From: Anaerolineae bacterium
Lineage (GTDB): Bacteria; Chloroflexota; Anaerolineae; Aggregatilineales; Phototrophicaceae
NCBI GenBank assembly: GCA_030950085.1
Contig: JAUZRW010000011.1
Coordinates: 1 to 64,000 of the forward strand
Reading direction: 5' to 3'
Length of the DNA stretch: 64,000 bases
Below, piece by piece: positions 1 to 8,599 of the stretch. A model generated the notes under the pieces. That model was not told where the DNA came from. It searched no databases and saw only the letters and a list, made by a program, of their open reading frames with translations. The position numbers and the translations under genes were made by a program. Every line of letters begins with the position of its first letter. Positions within the stretch are counted from its first letter, which is position 1.

Positions 1-73
1 TTTCCAGTAGCAAATAGTCGTCAATAAGCCTTTCTTTATTCAGTTGTTCCAGTTCTTCTCGTTTTGTCAGCAT
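1..73 (-). CDS. Partial N-terminus of an unidentified protein, possibly a transposase
   Basis: A minus-strand frame starts at an ATG (complement of 71-73) and runs off the window edge after 24 codons, beginning MLTKREELEQLNKERLID. The stretch is charged and leucine-rich and should be helical, which resembles the N-terminal leader of some IS66-type transposases. That resemblance is only an impression from 24 residues. Its position matters: the plus-strand NACHT-type gene beside it loses its open frame at about 127, so a mobile element inserted here could explain the missing 5' part of that gene. It could equally be an ordinary short gene. Confidence 0.3.
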   Translation of the reverse strand, partial: MLTKREELEQLNKERLIDDYLLLE

Positions 74-174
74 GACTTTAGTATACTTCTTTTATTCACT
101 TTCGCTCTCCACAATCTCATGGATAGCTGAATAGATACCTCAGCAGCAACGCATTACCTGTCCCACAAATTGAA

Positions 175-2100
175 GTGCAGCCTATGGATAGCGAACAGGT
201 TCAGGCATTTATCCAAGCCTATACGCCAAACCATGCCGATTTAATTTGGACAGAATTAGACGGTTCGCCGCAATTCACCTTGTTTCAGACACCGTATTTC
301 TTGAAATTGCTCTGTGAACAGGTCGAGGCGACTCGTGAAATACCGAAGGGGCGAGCGAGTTTGTTCGCTGGCTTTGTCCGACAAGCAATTTACCGCGAAG
401 TCAATACGCCATTATTTCAGCCTGACACACTGTTGAGCGAGAAAGACCATCAGAAATTATCGTTGGGCAAGTGGCGCAATCCCTTTGATTTGCCAGAACG
501 CGGCGTGCTGATTAAGAGCCTCAGTCAATTAGCCTTTGAGATGCAAGAACAAGGCTTAGAAACCGAAGGCGCGCAAGTTCGGATTGATTATGACGATGCT
601 TGTGAACTGCTTGACCATGACCGCGATGAAGATATTCTGAAAGCCGGAGTCGCCCTCAATGTGCTAGATGAAGATATCACAGACTATGAAATTACCTTTT
701 TTCATCAGCTATTGCAAGAATTTTTTGCGGCACGGCGCTTGGCAAAAGACCCTAATCCGCAATTGGTGCATGTCGAGTGGCATATGGATAACGTCACACC
801 GCCATTAGATGAAACACTAGCCGCGCTTGCTGATGGCGACCCTTTGCCGCCTTTAGCCCAAACCGGTTGGGAAGAAACGACCTTGACAGCCGCCCCGATG
901 ATGAAAAAGCCCAATGACTTCATCCGTGCTTTGATGCCCCATAATTTAGTCATGGCGGCGCGTTGTGCAGCATCGTCCGAAATTGCTGTTGACCCTGAAC
1001 TCAAAGCTGAGATTCAAGCGGCTTTGATTGCGCGGACACAAGATATGAATGCCGATTTACGCGCTCGTATTGCAGCAGGTTTGGCATTGGGCGAGATTGG
1101 CGACCCCCGTTTTGAACTGAAAACAGGCGCACATGGCGCTTATTTGTTGCCGCCGATGGTCACTATTGAAGCGGGCAACTATACGATTGGCGACGATAAT
1201 AGCCAATATGGTGGTGAAAAACCGCAGCACAGCATAGATTTAGAAGCCTTCAAAATAGGACAGTTCGCGGTGACAAATGCTGAATATGCCCACTTTTTGG
1301 CGGCTGGTGGCTATGAGGATGAACAGTGGTGGGATACTGACGAGGCGCTGGCATGGCTGCGTGGCGAAGGCGACACTGACGGGCAAAAGCAGAGTATGCG
1401 CGATGTATGGGATTCCGTCCAATCATGGACAGATGAGAGTATCCGTGATTTAGTCGCCCAAAATCGCCTCACCAGTGAACAGGCAGATAGTTTTATTGTT
1501 ATCAAAAGTTGGAGCAAGGAACAGCTTGAATCATGGCTTGATGAACAATATCCATCGGGGCAAGTTTACCGTCTACCTGAATATTGGCATGATGCCCGTT
1601 TCAATAACCCTAATCAGCCTGTGGTGGGCATAACATGGTATGAGGCACGCGCCTATTGTCAGTGGTTGAGTGCAAATGCCCTCACCTCTATTCAATATGA
1701 ACTGCCAACAGAAGTGCAATGGGAAGCGGCAGCACGCGGCATACGGGCTTGGATTTATCCTTATGGCGCTGAATTTGATGTGCATCAGGGCAACACATTC
1801 GAGAGCCATATCCGACGCACGACACCGATTGGGATTTATAGCGCAACACCCGAAAAAATCTTTGATTTGAGTGGCAATACCTATGATTGGACGCTTTCGA
1901 TTTATGATAAAGAGCAATTTCTTTACCCCTATGATGCCAAAGATGGGCGAGAGAACATACGTTCTCCTCTCGCTCGTGTGTTGCGCGGCGGGTCTTGGAG
2001 CTTCAGTCGTAACTTTGCTCGCGCTGTGTATCGCGACAACTACTATCCAAACTCTCGTAACTTCAACAACGGTTTTCGGTTGTGTGTCTCCCTTCTCTAA
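175..2100 (+). CDS. DGR target protein: truncated NACHT/STAND remnant fused to a formylglycine-enzyme-like (C-type lectin fold) domain
   Basis: This 641-residue frame (GTG start; the frame is open from 127) is the variable protein of the retroelement. Residues 1 to about 310 look like the helical part that follows a NACHT ATPase core, with the motif FFHQLLQEFFAARRL near residue 175 that is typical of NACHT/STAND proteins. No Walker A or B motif is present, so the ATPase core is missing. From about 322 to the end lies an FGE-sulfatase domain (MVTIEAGNYTIGDD, ELPTEVQWEAAAR, LSGNTYDWT, LRGGSW, NGFRLC). Residues 599-640 are encoded by the variable repeat, between GGSW and GFR, the ligand-facing site of this fold. 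The coding similarity continues upstream of the GTG (ALPVPQIEVQPMD) to about 130 and then stops, which suggests 5' truncation of a longer gene. Function is inferred: a diversified ligand-recognition protein. Confidence 0.85.
   Translation: MQPMDSEQVQAFIQAYTPNHADLIWTELDGSPQFTLFQTPYFLKLLCEQVEATREIPKGRASLFAGFVRQAIYREVNTPLFQPDTLLSEKDHQKLSLGKWRNPFDLPERGVLIKSLSQLAFEMQEQGLETEGAQVRIDYDDACELLDHDRDEDILKAGVALNVLDEDITDYEITFFHQLLQEFFAARRLAKDPNPQLVHVEWHMDNVTPPLDETLAALADGDPLPPLAQTGWEETTLTAAPMMKKPNDFIRALMPHNLVMAARCAASSEIAVDPELKAEIQAALIARTQDMNADLRARIAAGLALGEIGDPRFELKTGAHGAYLLPPMVTIEAGNYTIGDDNSQYGGEKPQHSIDLEAFKIGQFAVTNAEYAHFLAAGGYEDEQWWDTDEALAWLRGEGDTDGQKQSMRDVWDSVQSWTDESIRDLVAQNRLTSEQADSFIVIKSWSKEQLESWLDEQYPSGQVYRLPEYWHDARFNNPNQPVVGITWYEARAYCQWLSANALTSIQYELPTEVQWEAAARGIRAWIYPYGAEFDVHQGNTFESHIRRTTPIGIYSATPEKIFDLSGNTYDWTLSIYDKEQFLYPYDAKDGRENIRSPLARVLRGGSWSFSRNFARAVYRDNYYPNSRNFNNGFRLCVSLL
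1969..2096 (+). repeat. DGR variable repeat (VR)
   Basis: These 128 bases match the reverse complement of 3810-3937 over their whole length without gaps. There are 15 mismatches in the aligned block and every one falls on an A of the template (to T, G or C). The altered positions are mostly the first two bases of AAC codons, so template Asn codons became Ser, Phe, Tyr and Asp here, and one His became Arg. The invariant flanks encode [10 protein letters not shown] and [10 protein letters not shown]. Confidence 0.95.
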
Positions 2101-2101
2101 T

Positions 2102-2115
2102 AGAACATCTGTTCT
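2102..2115. other. Small inverted repeat just after the VR
   Basis: AGAACA-TC-TGTTCT is a perfect inverted repeat that starts six bases after the end of the VR. Known DGR targets carry a short hairpin or cruciform a few bases downstream of the VR that helps retrohoming, so this could be that element. The stem is short and the role is inferred. Confidence 0.4.
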
Positions 2116-2118
2116 CTG

Positions 2119-2157
2119 TGGGGTCGGTGCGTAGCAAGCGCGTAGCGCTAGACCCCA
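2119..2157. terminator. Stem-loop between target gene and reverse transcriptase gene
   Basis: TGGGGTC (2119-2125) pairs with GACCCCA (2151-2157) around a 25-base loop that contains repeated GCGTAGC words. It lies between the convergent ends of the target gene and the RT gene and is followed by an A-rich run, so it may terminate either transcript. It could also be part of the DGR target-site structure. Confidence 0.4.
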
Positions 2158-2174
2158 TTAAAAAAATTTGAAAA

Positions 2175-3266
2175 TTAGGTCTTTTTTGGCGGTTTAATGG
2201 GGTGATTATCAAAGATATGCTTGCGTAAACCCCACGTATCGCCATAACGGACATGATTAATCCAACCTTGTACAGAGGCATCTAATTCCGCGAAGGAAAT
2301 TGCGCCATTGTGATACAAATCCAGATTACGCTCAAAACGACGGGTGAAATTGACAACATTGCGCCGCTTGAGTCTGCGGTGGGTCGGGTAAACGACAAAG
2401 CCGAGCCACGGAATCCCATGTTCGCACGGGATGACTTGTGCTTGTTCATTGTGAATCGTTAAGCGCAGGGTAGCCAGAAAATCAATCAGGGCTTTTTTCC
2501 ATGCGTACAATTGGCGCTTACTATTGCTAAAAAGTGCCGCGTCATCGACATAACGCAAATAGGCTCGACAGCCTAAGTCTTGTTGCACAAACCAATCCAA
2601 GGGATTCAGGTAGACATTGCTCCAGAATTGGCTTGTGAGATTGCCAATCGGTAAGCCGCGTCCACGATGCACAGCGAATAAGTCATCACCCTCAAAGTAG
2701 ACCATCTCATATTCTTCTGCGAGGACACCTTCGCCACTATGTATAATTTTCTGCACCAAATCCATAACTTCATCATCGCGGATGCTATCGGCGATAATGT
2801 CATATAGAATAGAATGGTCAATTGAGGGAAAATGTTTCACAATATCGACACGCAAAACATAGCGATATTGCTGCGAGTAGGCTTGTAGACGTTCTAATGC
2901 GCGATGTGTGCCTTTAGCGACACGATTGGCATAACTATCCTCGATGAATTGCGCTTCAAAAATGGGTTCAATGATATTGCACAAGGCATGATGCACAACC
3001 CTATCTCGAAAGGGGGCAGCGCTGATTTTACGTTGTTTGGGGTCATGAATCATGAAGTTGACATAAGCACCGGGTTGATAGCGCTTGTGGATGAGTTCAT
3101 CTTGTAATTGCCATAAATGGTCTGCGAGTTGATGCTCAAAAGTTGCGGCAGAACCTTTGCCACGTTTGCGCTTAGAGGCTTTACGATAGGCAAGCAGCAA
3201 ATTTGACCAATCCGTGATTTGAGAGAAAAGCGAATTTTCTATGTCCAATGATATGATTATCCTCAC
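2175..3266 (-). CDS. DGR-type reverse transcriptase
   Basis: This 363-residue protein is the retroelement polymerase. It shows the RT palm motifs: [11 protein letters not shown] with the first catalytic Asp near 141, [16 protein letters not shown] near 205-220, and YVDD at 239-242. The IGxxxSQ form of motif 4, in place of the QGxxxSP of most reverse transcriptases, is the signature of DGR enzymes, as is the compact size without extra domains. The listed start is a GTG; a TTG about 17 bases downstream (MDIENSLF) is an alternative. It copies the template repeat RNA with errors at adenines and supplies the cDNA that replaces the VR. It overlaps the 5' end of the opposite-strand avd gene by a few bases and lies downstream of the template repeat on the same strand. 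Confidence 0.95.
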   Translation of the reverse strand: MRIIISLDIENSLFSQITDWSNLLLAYRKASKRKRGKGSAATFEHQLADHLWQLQDELIHKRYQPGAYVNFMIHDPKQRKISAAPFRDRVVHHALCNIIEPIFEAQFIEDSYANRVAKGTHRALERLQAYSQQYRYVLRVDIVKHFPSIDHSILYDIIADSIRDDEVMDLVQKIIHSGEGVLAEEYEMVYFEGDDLFAVHRGRGLPIGNLTSQFWSNVYLNPLDWFVQQDLGCRAYLRYVDDAALFSNSKRQLYAWKKALIDFLATLRLTIHNEQAQVIPCEHGIPWLGFVVYPTHRRLKRRNVVNFTRRFERNLDLYHNGAISFAELDASVQGWINHVRYGDTWGLRKHIFDNHPIKPPKKT

Positions 3267-3579
3267 CCGTACCTTTGATTTATTGGCATGGATATTACCA
3301 AAATCTGAGAAATTCCCAAAAGTTTACCGTTTTACTATTACACAACGGTTGATGAACGCCGCTTTGGATTTTCAAGAAGCACTGTTCGATGCACATAGTC
3401 AAGCAGGAAGTACACGCCGCAAACATTTACGCGCTGCCGATGCCCATCTGAATAAATTGCGCCTCTATTTACGCTTGATACATCATTGGAAATGGCTCAA
3501 TGATGGGCAATATAAGCATGTGATCGTCATGATTACCGAAATTGGACGGCTTTTAGGTGGCTGGATAAAAGCCTCATAA
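3253..3579 (+). CDS. avd: Avd-like four-helix-bundle accessory protein of the DGR
   Basis: The protein of about 108 residues reads [20 protein letters not shown] at its start and ends with [15 protein letters not shown], a pattern shared by Avd proteins (DILxxTYDLLxWxxPxxEKFPR... and EIGRLLGGW). Avd forms a positively charged barrel-shaped pentamer that binds the reverse transcriptase and the template RNA and is needed for mutagenic copying. An ATG twelve bases upstream is possible; the chosen start matches the family. Oddly the gene lies on the strand opposite to the RT and the template repeat, with the avd and RT 5' ends overlapping, so its promoter must lie inside the RT gene. Confidence 0.85.
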   Translation: MIILTRTFDLLAWILPKSEKFPKVYRFTITQRLMNAALDFQEALFDAHSQAGSTRRKHLRAADAHLNKLRLYLRLIHHWKWLNDGQYKHVIVMITEIGRLLGGWIKAS

Positions 3580-3809
3580 GCCACAAACGGGCTTCAATGC
3601 CCGCCGTGGGTTTTGTATGCGTCCGACGGTCTGCACCTTGTCACAGGCGTATCCGTGCGGTCAGGAATCATCTGCGCCTTCTCTAATACTCCGCCTCGGC
3701 AAAGAAACCGTAGTCGCCTTGCATTTCTGGAAGCCGCTTTGCCCTGATAAAAGGGGACGGCTCATTGATGGGCTAACGATGCCCATATCAATCTTATGGA
3801 GGGACACAC
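3580..3809. other. Spacer between avd and the template repeat
   Basis: I see no gene here. On the minus strand this is the segment directly downstream of the template repeat, which in other DGRs holds RNA structure needed for priming and for RT-Avd binding. It contains paired GC-rich words (for example GGGCTTCAATGCCC near 3590), so a structured RNA is plausible but unproven. Confidence 0.4.
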
Positions 3810-3937
3810 AGAAGTGAGACACACAACCGAAAACCGTTGTTGTTGTTACGATTGTTTGGATTGTTGTTGTTGCGATACACAGCGCGAGCATTGTTATGAT
3901 TGTTGTTCCAAGACCCGCCGCGCAACACACGAGCGAG
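3810..3937 (-). repeat. DGR template repeat (TR)
   Basis: Read on the minus strand this segment carries runs of AAC codons (encoding strings of Asn between GGSW and GFR) and is otherwise identical to the VR. Adenine-only differences and the absence of any plausible gene around it identify it as the invariant template. It lies upstream of the RT on the RT strand, with the opposite-strand avd gene between them. Confidence 0.95.
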
Positions 3938-3959
3938 TGTGTCACAGAGACCCCTACAG

Positions 3960-3990
3960 TCTGCCACTGTATCGCTAGTATACGCGATAA
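3960..3990 (-). promoter_or_regulatory. Possible promoter of the template RNA
   Basis: The minus strand has TATACT (complement of 3977-3982) about 40 bases before the TR begins. The -35 region is poor, with TTGCCT too far away. This is a weak call based on position and the -10 match. Confidence 0.3.
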
Positions 3991-4004
3991 TCCATTAAAT
4001 GAAG

Positions 4005-4165
4005 GCAAAATTCTTTGCGCCCTCCACCCTTGGCATCTTTGCCTTAAGCATTATCTGAAAATATAGTCCGATAATTGTTTAGAAAAAAGCGTAACACAGA
4101 GGAGCAGAGGGATTTTTGAATAGCATTCTTTGTGTCCTTCGCGCCTTTGTGGTTCAAATTGCCTT
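4005..4165. repeat. Degenerate copy of the 'GCGTAACGCAAAGATGCAAAG' repeat family
   Basis: The stretch contains TTTGCGCC, TGGCATCTTTGCC and GCGTAACACAGAGGAGC words that recur at 8325-8400, 22945-23098, 57615-57720 and 61925-62145. No gene is seen. Confidence 0.5.
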
Positions 4166-4199
4166 GAATTTATGAACAGCCGACCCGTTAACGATGTTA

Positions 4200-4763
4200 T
4201 TAAACGTTGAAAATTGCTTTCACACTAATATTTTCACCCAGTACGATGGACTCAAACGATTCATCATTCGCAAATGCACCTTGCCGAATGTAGCGACCCT
4301 CTTCGCCTAAGTTCCAGATTTCAACAACTTCATAAATAGGGTCAACAATCCAGTATTCATCAACACCGTGTTTCTCATAGGCTTGATATTTTTCTTGGCG
4401 GTCAAATTTTGCAGTGCTTGGGGATAAAACCTCTACTACCAGATTTGGCGCACCCATAATGCGTTTTTCGTCTTGCTGCGTGATAGCAAGATTATTAGCT
4501 TGGATAAACAGCACATCTGGCTCAAACACATTGTTGTCATCGAGGCGGACTTCAGTGGGAGCAGGAAATGCGATACCACCTGTCTTGGCTTCTATTGCTA
4601 TAAGCAAGGCTAGAATCCTCTTGACGATTAGTTGATATTTCAGTATGGGTGGCATAGCAATAATCACCTCGCCGTTGATGAGTTGAATTAAATCATGCTG
4701 GTGATATTCTGGGAGTTCGTAATACTCAGCCGTGTTGATGCGCGTGCGCGTCGGTTGTACCAT
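4200..4763 (-). CDS. Uma2 (DUF820) family PD-(D/E)XK endonuclease-like protein
   Basis: The 187-residue product has the family's core signature: FEPDVLFI (the acidic residue of the nuclease core), LVVEVLSPSTAKFDRQEK and VDEYWIVDP. Uma2 proteins are abundant in Cyanobacteria and Chloroflexota in many copies; they have a restriction-nuclease fold and no firmly known role. The start is an ATG preceded by GAGGT at about seven bases; a TTG 18 bases upstream is less likely. It stands alone, with repeats on both sides. Confidence 0.85.
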   Translation of the reverse strand: MVQPTRTRINTAEYYELPEYHQHDLIQLINGEVIIAMPPILKYQLIVKRILALLIAIEAKTGGIAFPAPTEVRLDDNNVFEPDVLFIQANNLAITQQDEKRIMGAPNLVVEVLSPSTAKFDRQEKYQAYEKHGVDEYWIVDPIYEVVEIWNLGEEGRYIRQGAFANDESFESIVLGENISVKAIFNV

Positions 4764-4860
4764 AGCGAGACCTCTTGACAACTAGCTTACGATGATTATA
4801 TCACTGAAAGGACAGTTCATGTCTATTGTCTAAAAATAGAGTCCTAAAAATCTCTGGAAA

Positions 4861-4950
4861 AAGCCCCTTTCGGGGTTTCACCGCGCCTCACACAAAATAA
4901 CAAGGTGAGATAGAGTCTATAGGTTTAATAGAGGTAAGATGTTAAACAAG
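4861..4950 (+). repeat. 90-bp repeat with CCCCTTTCGGGG hairpin, copy 1
   Basis: The element starts with GCCCCTTTCGGGGTTTCACC, continues with GCGCCTCACACAAAAT, and ends with GTTAAACAAG. Four other copies are at 7104-7192, 9791-9879, 47831-47919 and 56835-56923. Confidence 0.8.
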
Positions 4951-4981
4951 AAAACGGACGGATACATTGCCCCGTCCGTTT
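4940..4981 (-). terminator. Rho-independent terminator of ftsH
   Basis: AAACGGACGG (4952-4961) pairs perfectly with CCGTCCGTTT (4972-4981). Read on the minus strand the stem is followed by TTCTTGTTT. It lies 24 bases after the ftsH stop codon. Confidence 0.8.
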
Positions 4982-5004
4982 GTGATATGACGCTTTAGAA
5001 TGGC

Positions 5005-6960
5005 TTATTCAGTTGCGGCAGTCCCAGAATTAGGTAGCGCAAATGTGCCGTTCATGATGTCTTCAAAGTCGCTACTATCGAGAGTCTCACGTTCCATCAA
5101 GATTTCGACCAATGTTTCCATCTTCTCACGATGTTGTACCAGCAACGCCTTCGCACGCTCATAACCAGCCTGCAAAATATTGTTGACAGCTTCATCAATC
5201 TCACGAGCGAATTCTTCACTGTAATCACGGGTTTCGCCCATATTGCGTCCCATGAAAACAGGTTGACCGCCGCTACCGTAAGCACGCGGACCCAATTTTT
5301 CGCTCATGCCAAATTGTGTCACCATAGCGCGTGCCAAGCGGGTTGCTTGTTGTAAATCTTGTCTTGCACCCGTATAGAATTGACCGAAAATAATCGATTC
5401 AGCAGCCCGTCCGCCCATCATCACAGCAATTTTCGCTTCAATCTCAGAGCTAGACATGGCATATTTATCTTCTTGTGGCAAGGGCATCATAAATCCGAGT
5501 GCCGGTCCACGCGAAACAATCGTCATTTTGTGAACAGGGTCAGCTTCATCGAGGAAGTGCGTTACAAGGGCATGACCTGCTTCATGATAAGCCGTTTTGC
5601 GTTTTTGCTCCGGTGAAATCACACGGCTACGGCGTTCAGGACCCATCACCACACGTTCCATGCTCTCTTGCATTTCCCTCATGCCGATGTTCTTCTTATT
5701 CAGCCGTGCTGCCAAAATTGCCGCTTCATTCACAAGATTTTCGAGGTCAGCACCACTAAAGCCGGCGGTGATTTTTGCAATCGCTACCATATCCACATCA
5801 GGCGCAAGCGGTTTACCGCGTGAATGAACACGCAAAATCTCTTCACGACCTTTGACATCCGGATTATCCATCGTCACTTTGCGGTCAAAACGTCCCGGAC
5901 GCAATAAGGCAGGGTCAAGGATATCAGGGCGGTTGGTAGCGGCAATGATAATCACATTGGTATCATTCTCGAAACCATCCATTTCCACCAAAATCTGATT
6001 CAGGGTTTGTTCGCGTTCGTCATGACCACCACCGAGACCAGCACCCCGTTGACGACCTACAGCATCAATTTCGTCAATGAAGATAATCGCCGGAGCCTCA
6101 GCCTTCGCACGCTCAAACAAATCTCGTACACGCGACGCACCCACACCGACAAACATCTCGACAAATTCCGAACCACTGATACTAAAGAACGGCGCACCTG
6201 CTTCACCCGCGACAGCACGCGCCATCAAGGTTTTACCCGTTCCCGGAGGACCAATCATCAAGACCCCTCTCGGCACTCGCGCACCCAGACGAATGAATTT
6301 CTCTGGCTCTTTCAGGAATTCGACAATTTCCTTTAATTCTTCTTTAGCCTCTTCTGCGCCAGCCACATCAGCAAACGTCACTTGTGGACGTTCCATATCA
6401 CGACTCACTCGCGCACGACTGCGCCCAAAACTCATCGCTTGGTCTTGCCCACTACGGACAGAGCGCATCATACGCATCAAGAACCAGACAATGATGATAA
6501 TTGGCAGCACAGCCAGCAAGATATTGAGCAAAATCGCTGACCGATTGTCGCCCGGTTCTTCCTTATAGGTAATATTGCCCAATTCATCGGCACTCTCAAA
6601 GCCGAGTGTTTGCAACAAATCGGTACTCGTAGACTTATACGAGATTGCCTGTTGGCGATTAGATGATTCGATGTACTCAATATAAATATCTTGTCCACCC
6701 TGAACAGTAATTGAAGCCACAATACCTTGTTCAATGTCTTCTGCCAGTTCAGTTAGGGGAAGACGGTCTTTATTTCCCTGTTGTTGGCTCGTAAAAACGA
6801 GTACCATCAGCAGCCCAACGACGACGATAATGGCTATCCAGATGCGTTGTGAGTTTGCCCCGTTAAAAAACGGATTCCCACCACCGCCACTGTTATTATC
6901 CTCGTTTTTAGGCTCTTTATCGTTATTATCCTTATTCGGATGATCGTTTCGGTTGTTCAC
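5005..6960 (-). CDS. ftsH: ATP-dependent zinc metalloprotease FtsH
   Basis: FtsH is a membrane-anchored AAA+ protease that degrades misfolded membrane proteins and some regulators. The protein of about 651 residues has a low-complexity Asn/Asp/Lys N-terminus, a first membrane segment ([17 protein letters not shown], about 40-58), an extracytoplasmic domain, a second membrane segment ([17 protein letters not shown], about 145-161), Walker A GPPGTGKT, Walker B IIFIDEID, the second region of homology ([15 protein letters not shown]) and the zinc motif HEAGH near 460. The third zinc ligand is the Asp of [11 protein letters not shown]. The GTG chosen follows GGAG by nine bases; an in-frame GTG 18 bases upstream is possible. 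It is monocistronic with its own terminator. Confidence 0.97.
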   Translation of the reverse strand: MNNRNDHPNKDNNDKEPKNEDNNSGGGGNPFFNGANSQRIWIAIIVVVGLLMVLVFTSQQQGNKDRLPLTELAEDIEQGIVASITVQGGQDIYIEYIESSNRQQAISYKSTSTDLLQTLGFESADELGNITYKEEPGDNRSAILLNILLAVLPIIIIVWFLMRMMRSVRSGQDQAMSFGRSRARVSRDMERPQVTFADVAGAEEAKEELKEIVEFLKEPEKFIRLGARVPRGVLMIGPPGTGKTLMARAVAGEAGAPFFSISGSEFVEMFVGVGASRVRDLFERAKAEAPAIIFIDEIDAVGRQRGAGLGGGHDEREQTLNQILVEMDGFENDTNVIIIAATNRPDILDPALLRPGRFDRKVTMDNPDVKGREEILRVHSRGKPLAPDVDMVAIAKITAGFSGADLENLVNEAAILAARLNKKNIGMREMQESMERVVMGPERRSRVISPEQKRKTAYHEAGHALVTHFLDEADPVHKMTIVSRGPALGFMMPLPQEDKYAMSSSEIEAKIAVMMGGRAAESIIFGQFYTGARQDLQQATRLARAMVTQFGMSEKLGPRAYGSGGQPVFMGRNMGETRDYSEEFAREIDEAVNNILQAGYERAKALLVQHREKMETLVEILMERETLDSSDFEDIMNGTFALPNSGTAATE

Positions 6961-7000
6961 TGTATTTAACTCCAACACACTGAATATTCGTGTCGTCGCA

Positions 7001-7020
7001 CTTTACAATCAGTTGTAAAG
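7001..7020. promoter_or_regulatory. Palindrome upstream of ftsH
   Basis: CTTTACAA-TCAG-TTGTAAAG is a perfect 8+4+8 inverted repeat 40 bases before the ftsH start. It could be an operator or a 5' leader hairpin. It does not match CIRCE. Confidence 0.4.
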
Positions 7021-7103
7021 GCGAAATATTGTCTATCGCTATCAGTTTCTATAACCATAGACCCAAGCGCGTGGCAAAAGGTGACAAATTGGAGCGTTAT
7101 AAT

Positions 7104-7192
7104 CTTGTTTAACAAAGTATTTCTGATAAACCTGTAAATTCTGTCTCACTTTATAATTTTGTGTGAGGCGCGATGAAACCCCGAAAGGGGCT
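7104..7192 (-). repeat. 90-bp repeat with CCCCTTTCGGGG hairpin, copy 2
   Basis: On the minus strand the element begins within eight bases of the stop codon of the GT2 gene, and its hairpin with following TTTCAT may act as that gene's terminator. The far end is CTTGTTTAACAA, as in the other copies. Confidence 0.8.
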
Positions 7193-7198
7193 ATTTCA

Positions 7199-8200
7199 TC
7201 AATTTTCTTGGCGATTTTGCGATTCAAAACGTGACATCCAAAAATGTTGCAAGCGTTGTGAGAGCGTATGGGGTTGATGACTCGCTTGTTGCTTGCTCCA
7301 TATATGCCAAGTATTGAGACGTGTGCAATCATAATGAGCTGCTTGTCGTTTCTGCCATTGCGTCGGCAGATGACGTATAATACGCCGCAGCATTGCCCAC
7401 CCTTGCTGCGGAGTCAGTATCAAGCGCAGCAAAATGTGAAGCACCATGATAGGCATATGACGCACGAACAGCGCGACGAGGCAAGCATTTTTGATGATTG
7501 ACAAATAGCGATTCGTAACCGCCTGAGCCTGAAAGTCACTATTTGCTATACTGCCACGATGGGTCGCTGTTGCAGTCGGAATATACCAACAATTCCAACC
7601 GCGATGCTGTGAACGCCAATCGACATCGGTATCTTCACCATAGAGAAATAGCGCCTCATCAAAAAATGGTTGTCCTAAATCAGCCATCAGGTCAGCCGAA
7701 TACAAGACAGCCGCCGCCGACGCACCGAATACTTTTCGGGCTATATTGAAGTGTGGCGAATCGGGCATCCCATAGCTAATATTGAAGGCGAATCCATTGC
7801 TCAGTAGCGCATGTCCAGCACTATACAGATGTTGACCATCCGACAAGAGTAATTTTCCTGTCAGCCACCCTGCATGATGGTTTTCGAGAGCATCTAGCAA
7901 TTTTTCAATATAATTTGCTGCGAGTATTGCATCGGGATTCAGTGCCAGATAATGTGCCTGCCCGATAGTTGCCATAATTTGATTGTGAGCGCGTCCAAAG
8001 CCAATATTCTCTGTATTCACCATGAGGGCAATATCAGGATAGCGTTGTTGAAGCCAAGCCACTGTGTCATCTGATGAGGCATTATCGACTATCGTAACCT
8101 GATAATCGGGATAGCTTTGTTGGAAAACAGCCGCCAGACACATTTCAATATCATCACGACTATTATAAGTCACGATGCCAATATGGATTGGATACTTCAC
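7199..8200 (-). CDS. Family 2 glycosyltransferase (rhamnosyltransferase-like)
   Basis: The 333-residue protein starts MKYPIHIGIVTYNSRDDIE and follows the GT2 pattern: a nucleotide-binding first strand, IVDNASSDDTVAWL, NIGFGRAHNQ, the NPD metal-binding region (LALNPDAI, near 90) and an acceptor-side GEDTDVDWRSQHRGW motif near 195. This order is typical of dTDP-rhamnose-type transferases that build surface polysaccharide. The C-terminal part (about 235-265) is hydrophobic and may associate with the membrane. No other glycan gene lies next to it. The specific sugar cannot be told from sequence. Confidence 0.85.
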   Translation of the reverse strand: MKYPIHIGIVTYNSRDDIEMCLAAVFQQSYPDYQVTIVDNASSDDTVAWLQQRYPDIALMVNTENIGFGRAHNQIMATIGQAHYLALNPDAILAANYIEKLLDALENHHAGWLTGKLLLSDGQHLYSAGHALLSNGFAFNISYGMPDSPHFNIARKVFGASAAAVLYSADLMADLGQPFFDEALFLYGEDTDVDWRSQHRGWNCWYIPTATATHRGSIANSDFQAQAVTNRYLSIIKNACLVALFVRHMPIMVLHILLRLILTPQQGWAMLRRIIRHLPTQWQKRQAAHYDCTRLNTWHIWSKQQASHQPHTLSQRLQHFWMSRFESQNRQEN

Positions 8201-8472
8201 CTAAATTACGCCTATCTAATACTTTCTGAACACGATAATACAACTCAAGATATACTAAATAGAGATTTCATTGCTGGCAAGTTTTATAAACTTATTCATA
8301 AAAATATGTAACCTTCGATAGATTTTTATAAGACGCTTAACGCAAAGATGCAAAGAGTGGAAGGCGCAGAGAAAATTTTTGAACTTGAATCTTACCGTAG
8401 GTTACTATTATTTTATATTTTTCTAAACTTCATCACTTCACAACAGAACATCTGTATAATAAAGGAATAGCC
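8201..8472. other. Intergenic region with repeat remnants
   Basis: No gene is seen. 8308-8400 contains GTAACCTTCGATAGATTTTTA and AACGCAAAGATGCAAAG words shared with 22850-23098 and 52890-52975. The strand ends in AT-rich sequence with TGTATAATAAAGGA just before the next small frame. Confidence 0.4.
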
Positions 8473-8553
8473 ATGCGAAACGGGATTTGTCCGAAATGTC
8501 ATCATCTCAATCGTATTGCCCACGAATGGTCTAAAGTCGAAGCCGATAAGTCG
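8473..8553 (+). CDS. Possible small zinc-ribbon-like peptide
   Basis: A 26-residue frame (MRNGICPKCHHLNRIAHEWS...) begins 14 bases after AAAGGA and carries a CPKCHH cluster that could bind a metal. It ends 46 bases before the YCII-like gene. It could be a leader peptide, a remnant of a longer zinc-ribbon protein, or chance. Confidence is low because of its length. Confidence 0.3.
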
Positions 8554-8599
8554 TAGAGGCATATCGCGCAATACGCCCAAAATGAAGGGACAATTCACA

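Noticed and set aside
3801-3935. TTGTTGTTG tracts as a microsatellite
   Set aside because: The repeats are the complement of the AAC codons of the TR and match the VR position by position, so they are template, not slippage repeats.
3661-4008. A 115-residue minus-strand frame across the template repeat
   Set aside because: It exists since the TR copies coding sequence and is A/C-rich; the frame is not the one that matches the VR protein, and DGR templates are normally noncoding.
6077-6568. A 163-residue plus-strand frame over ftsH
   Set aside because: It is antisense to the AAA+ core of ftsH, with no ribosome-binding site and no recognisable motif.
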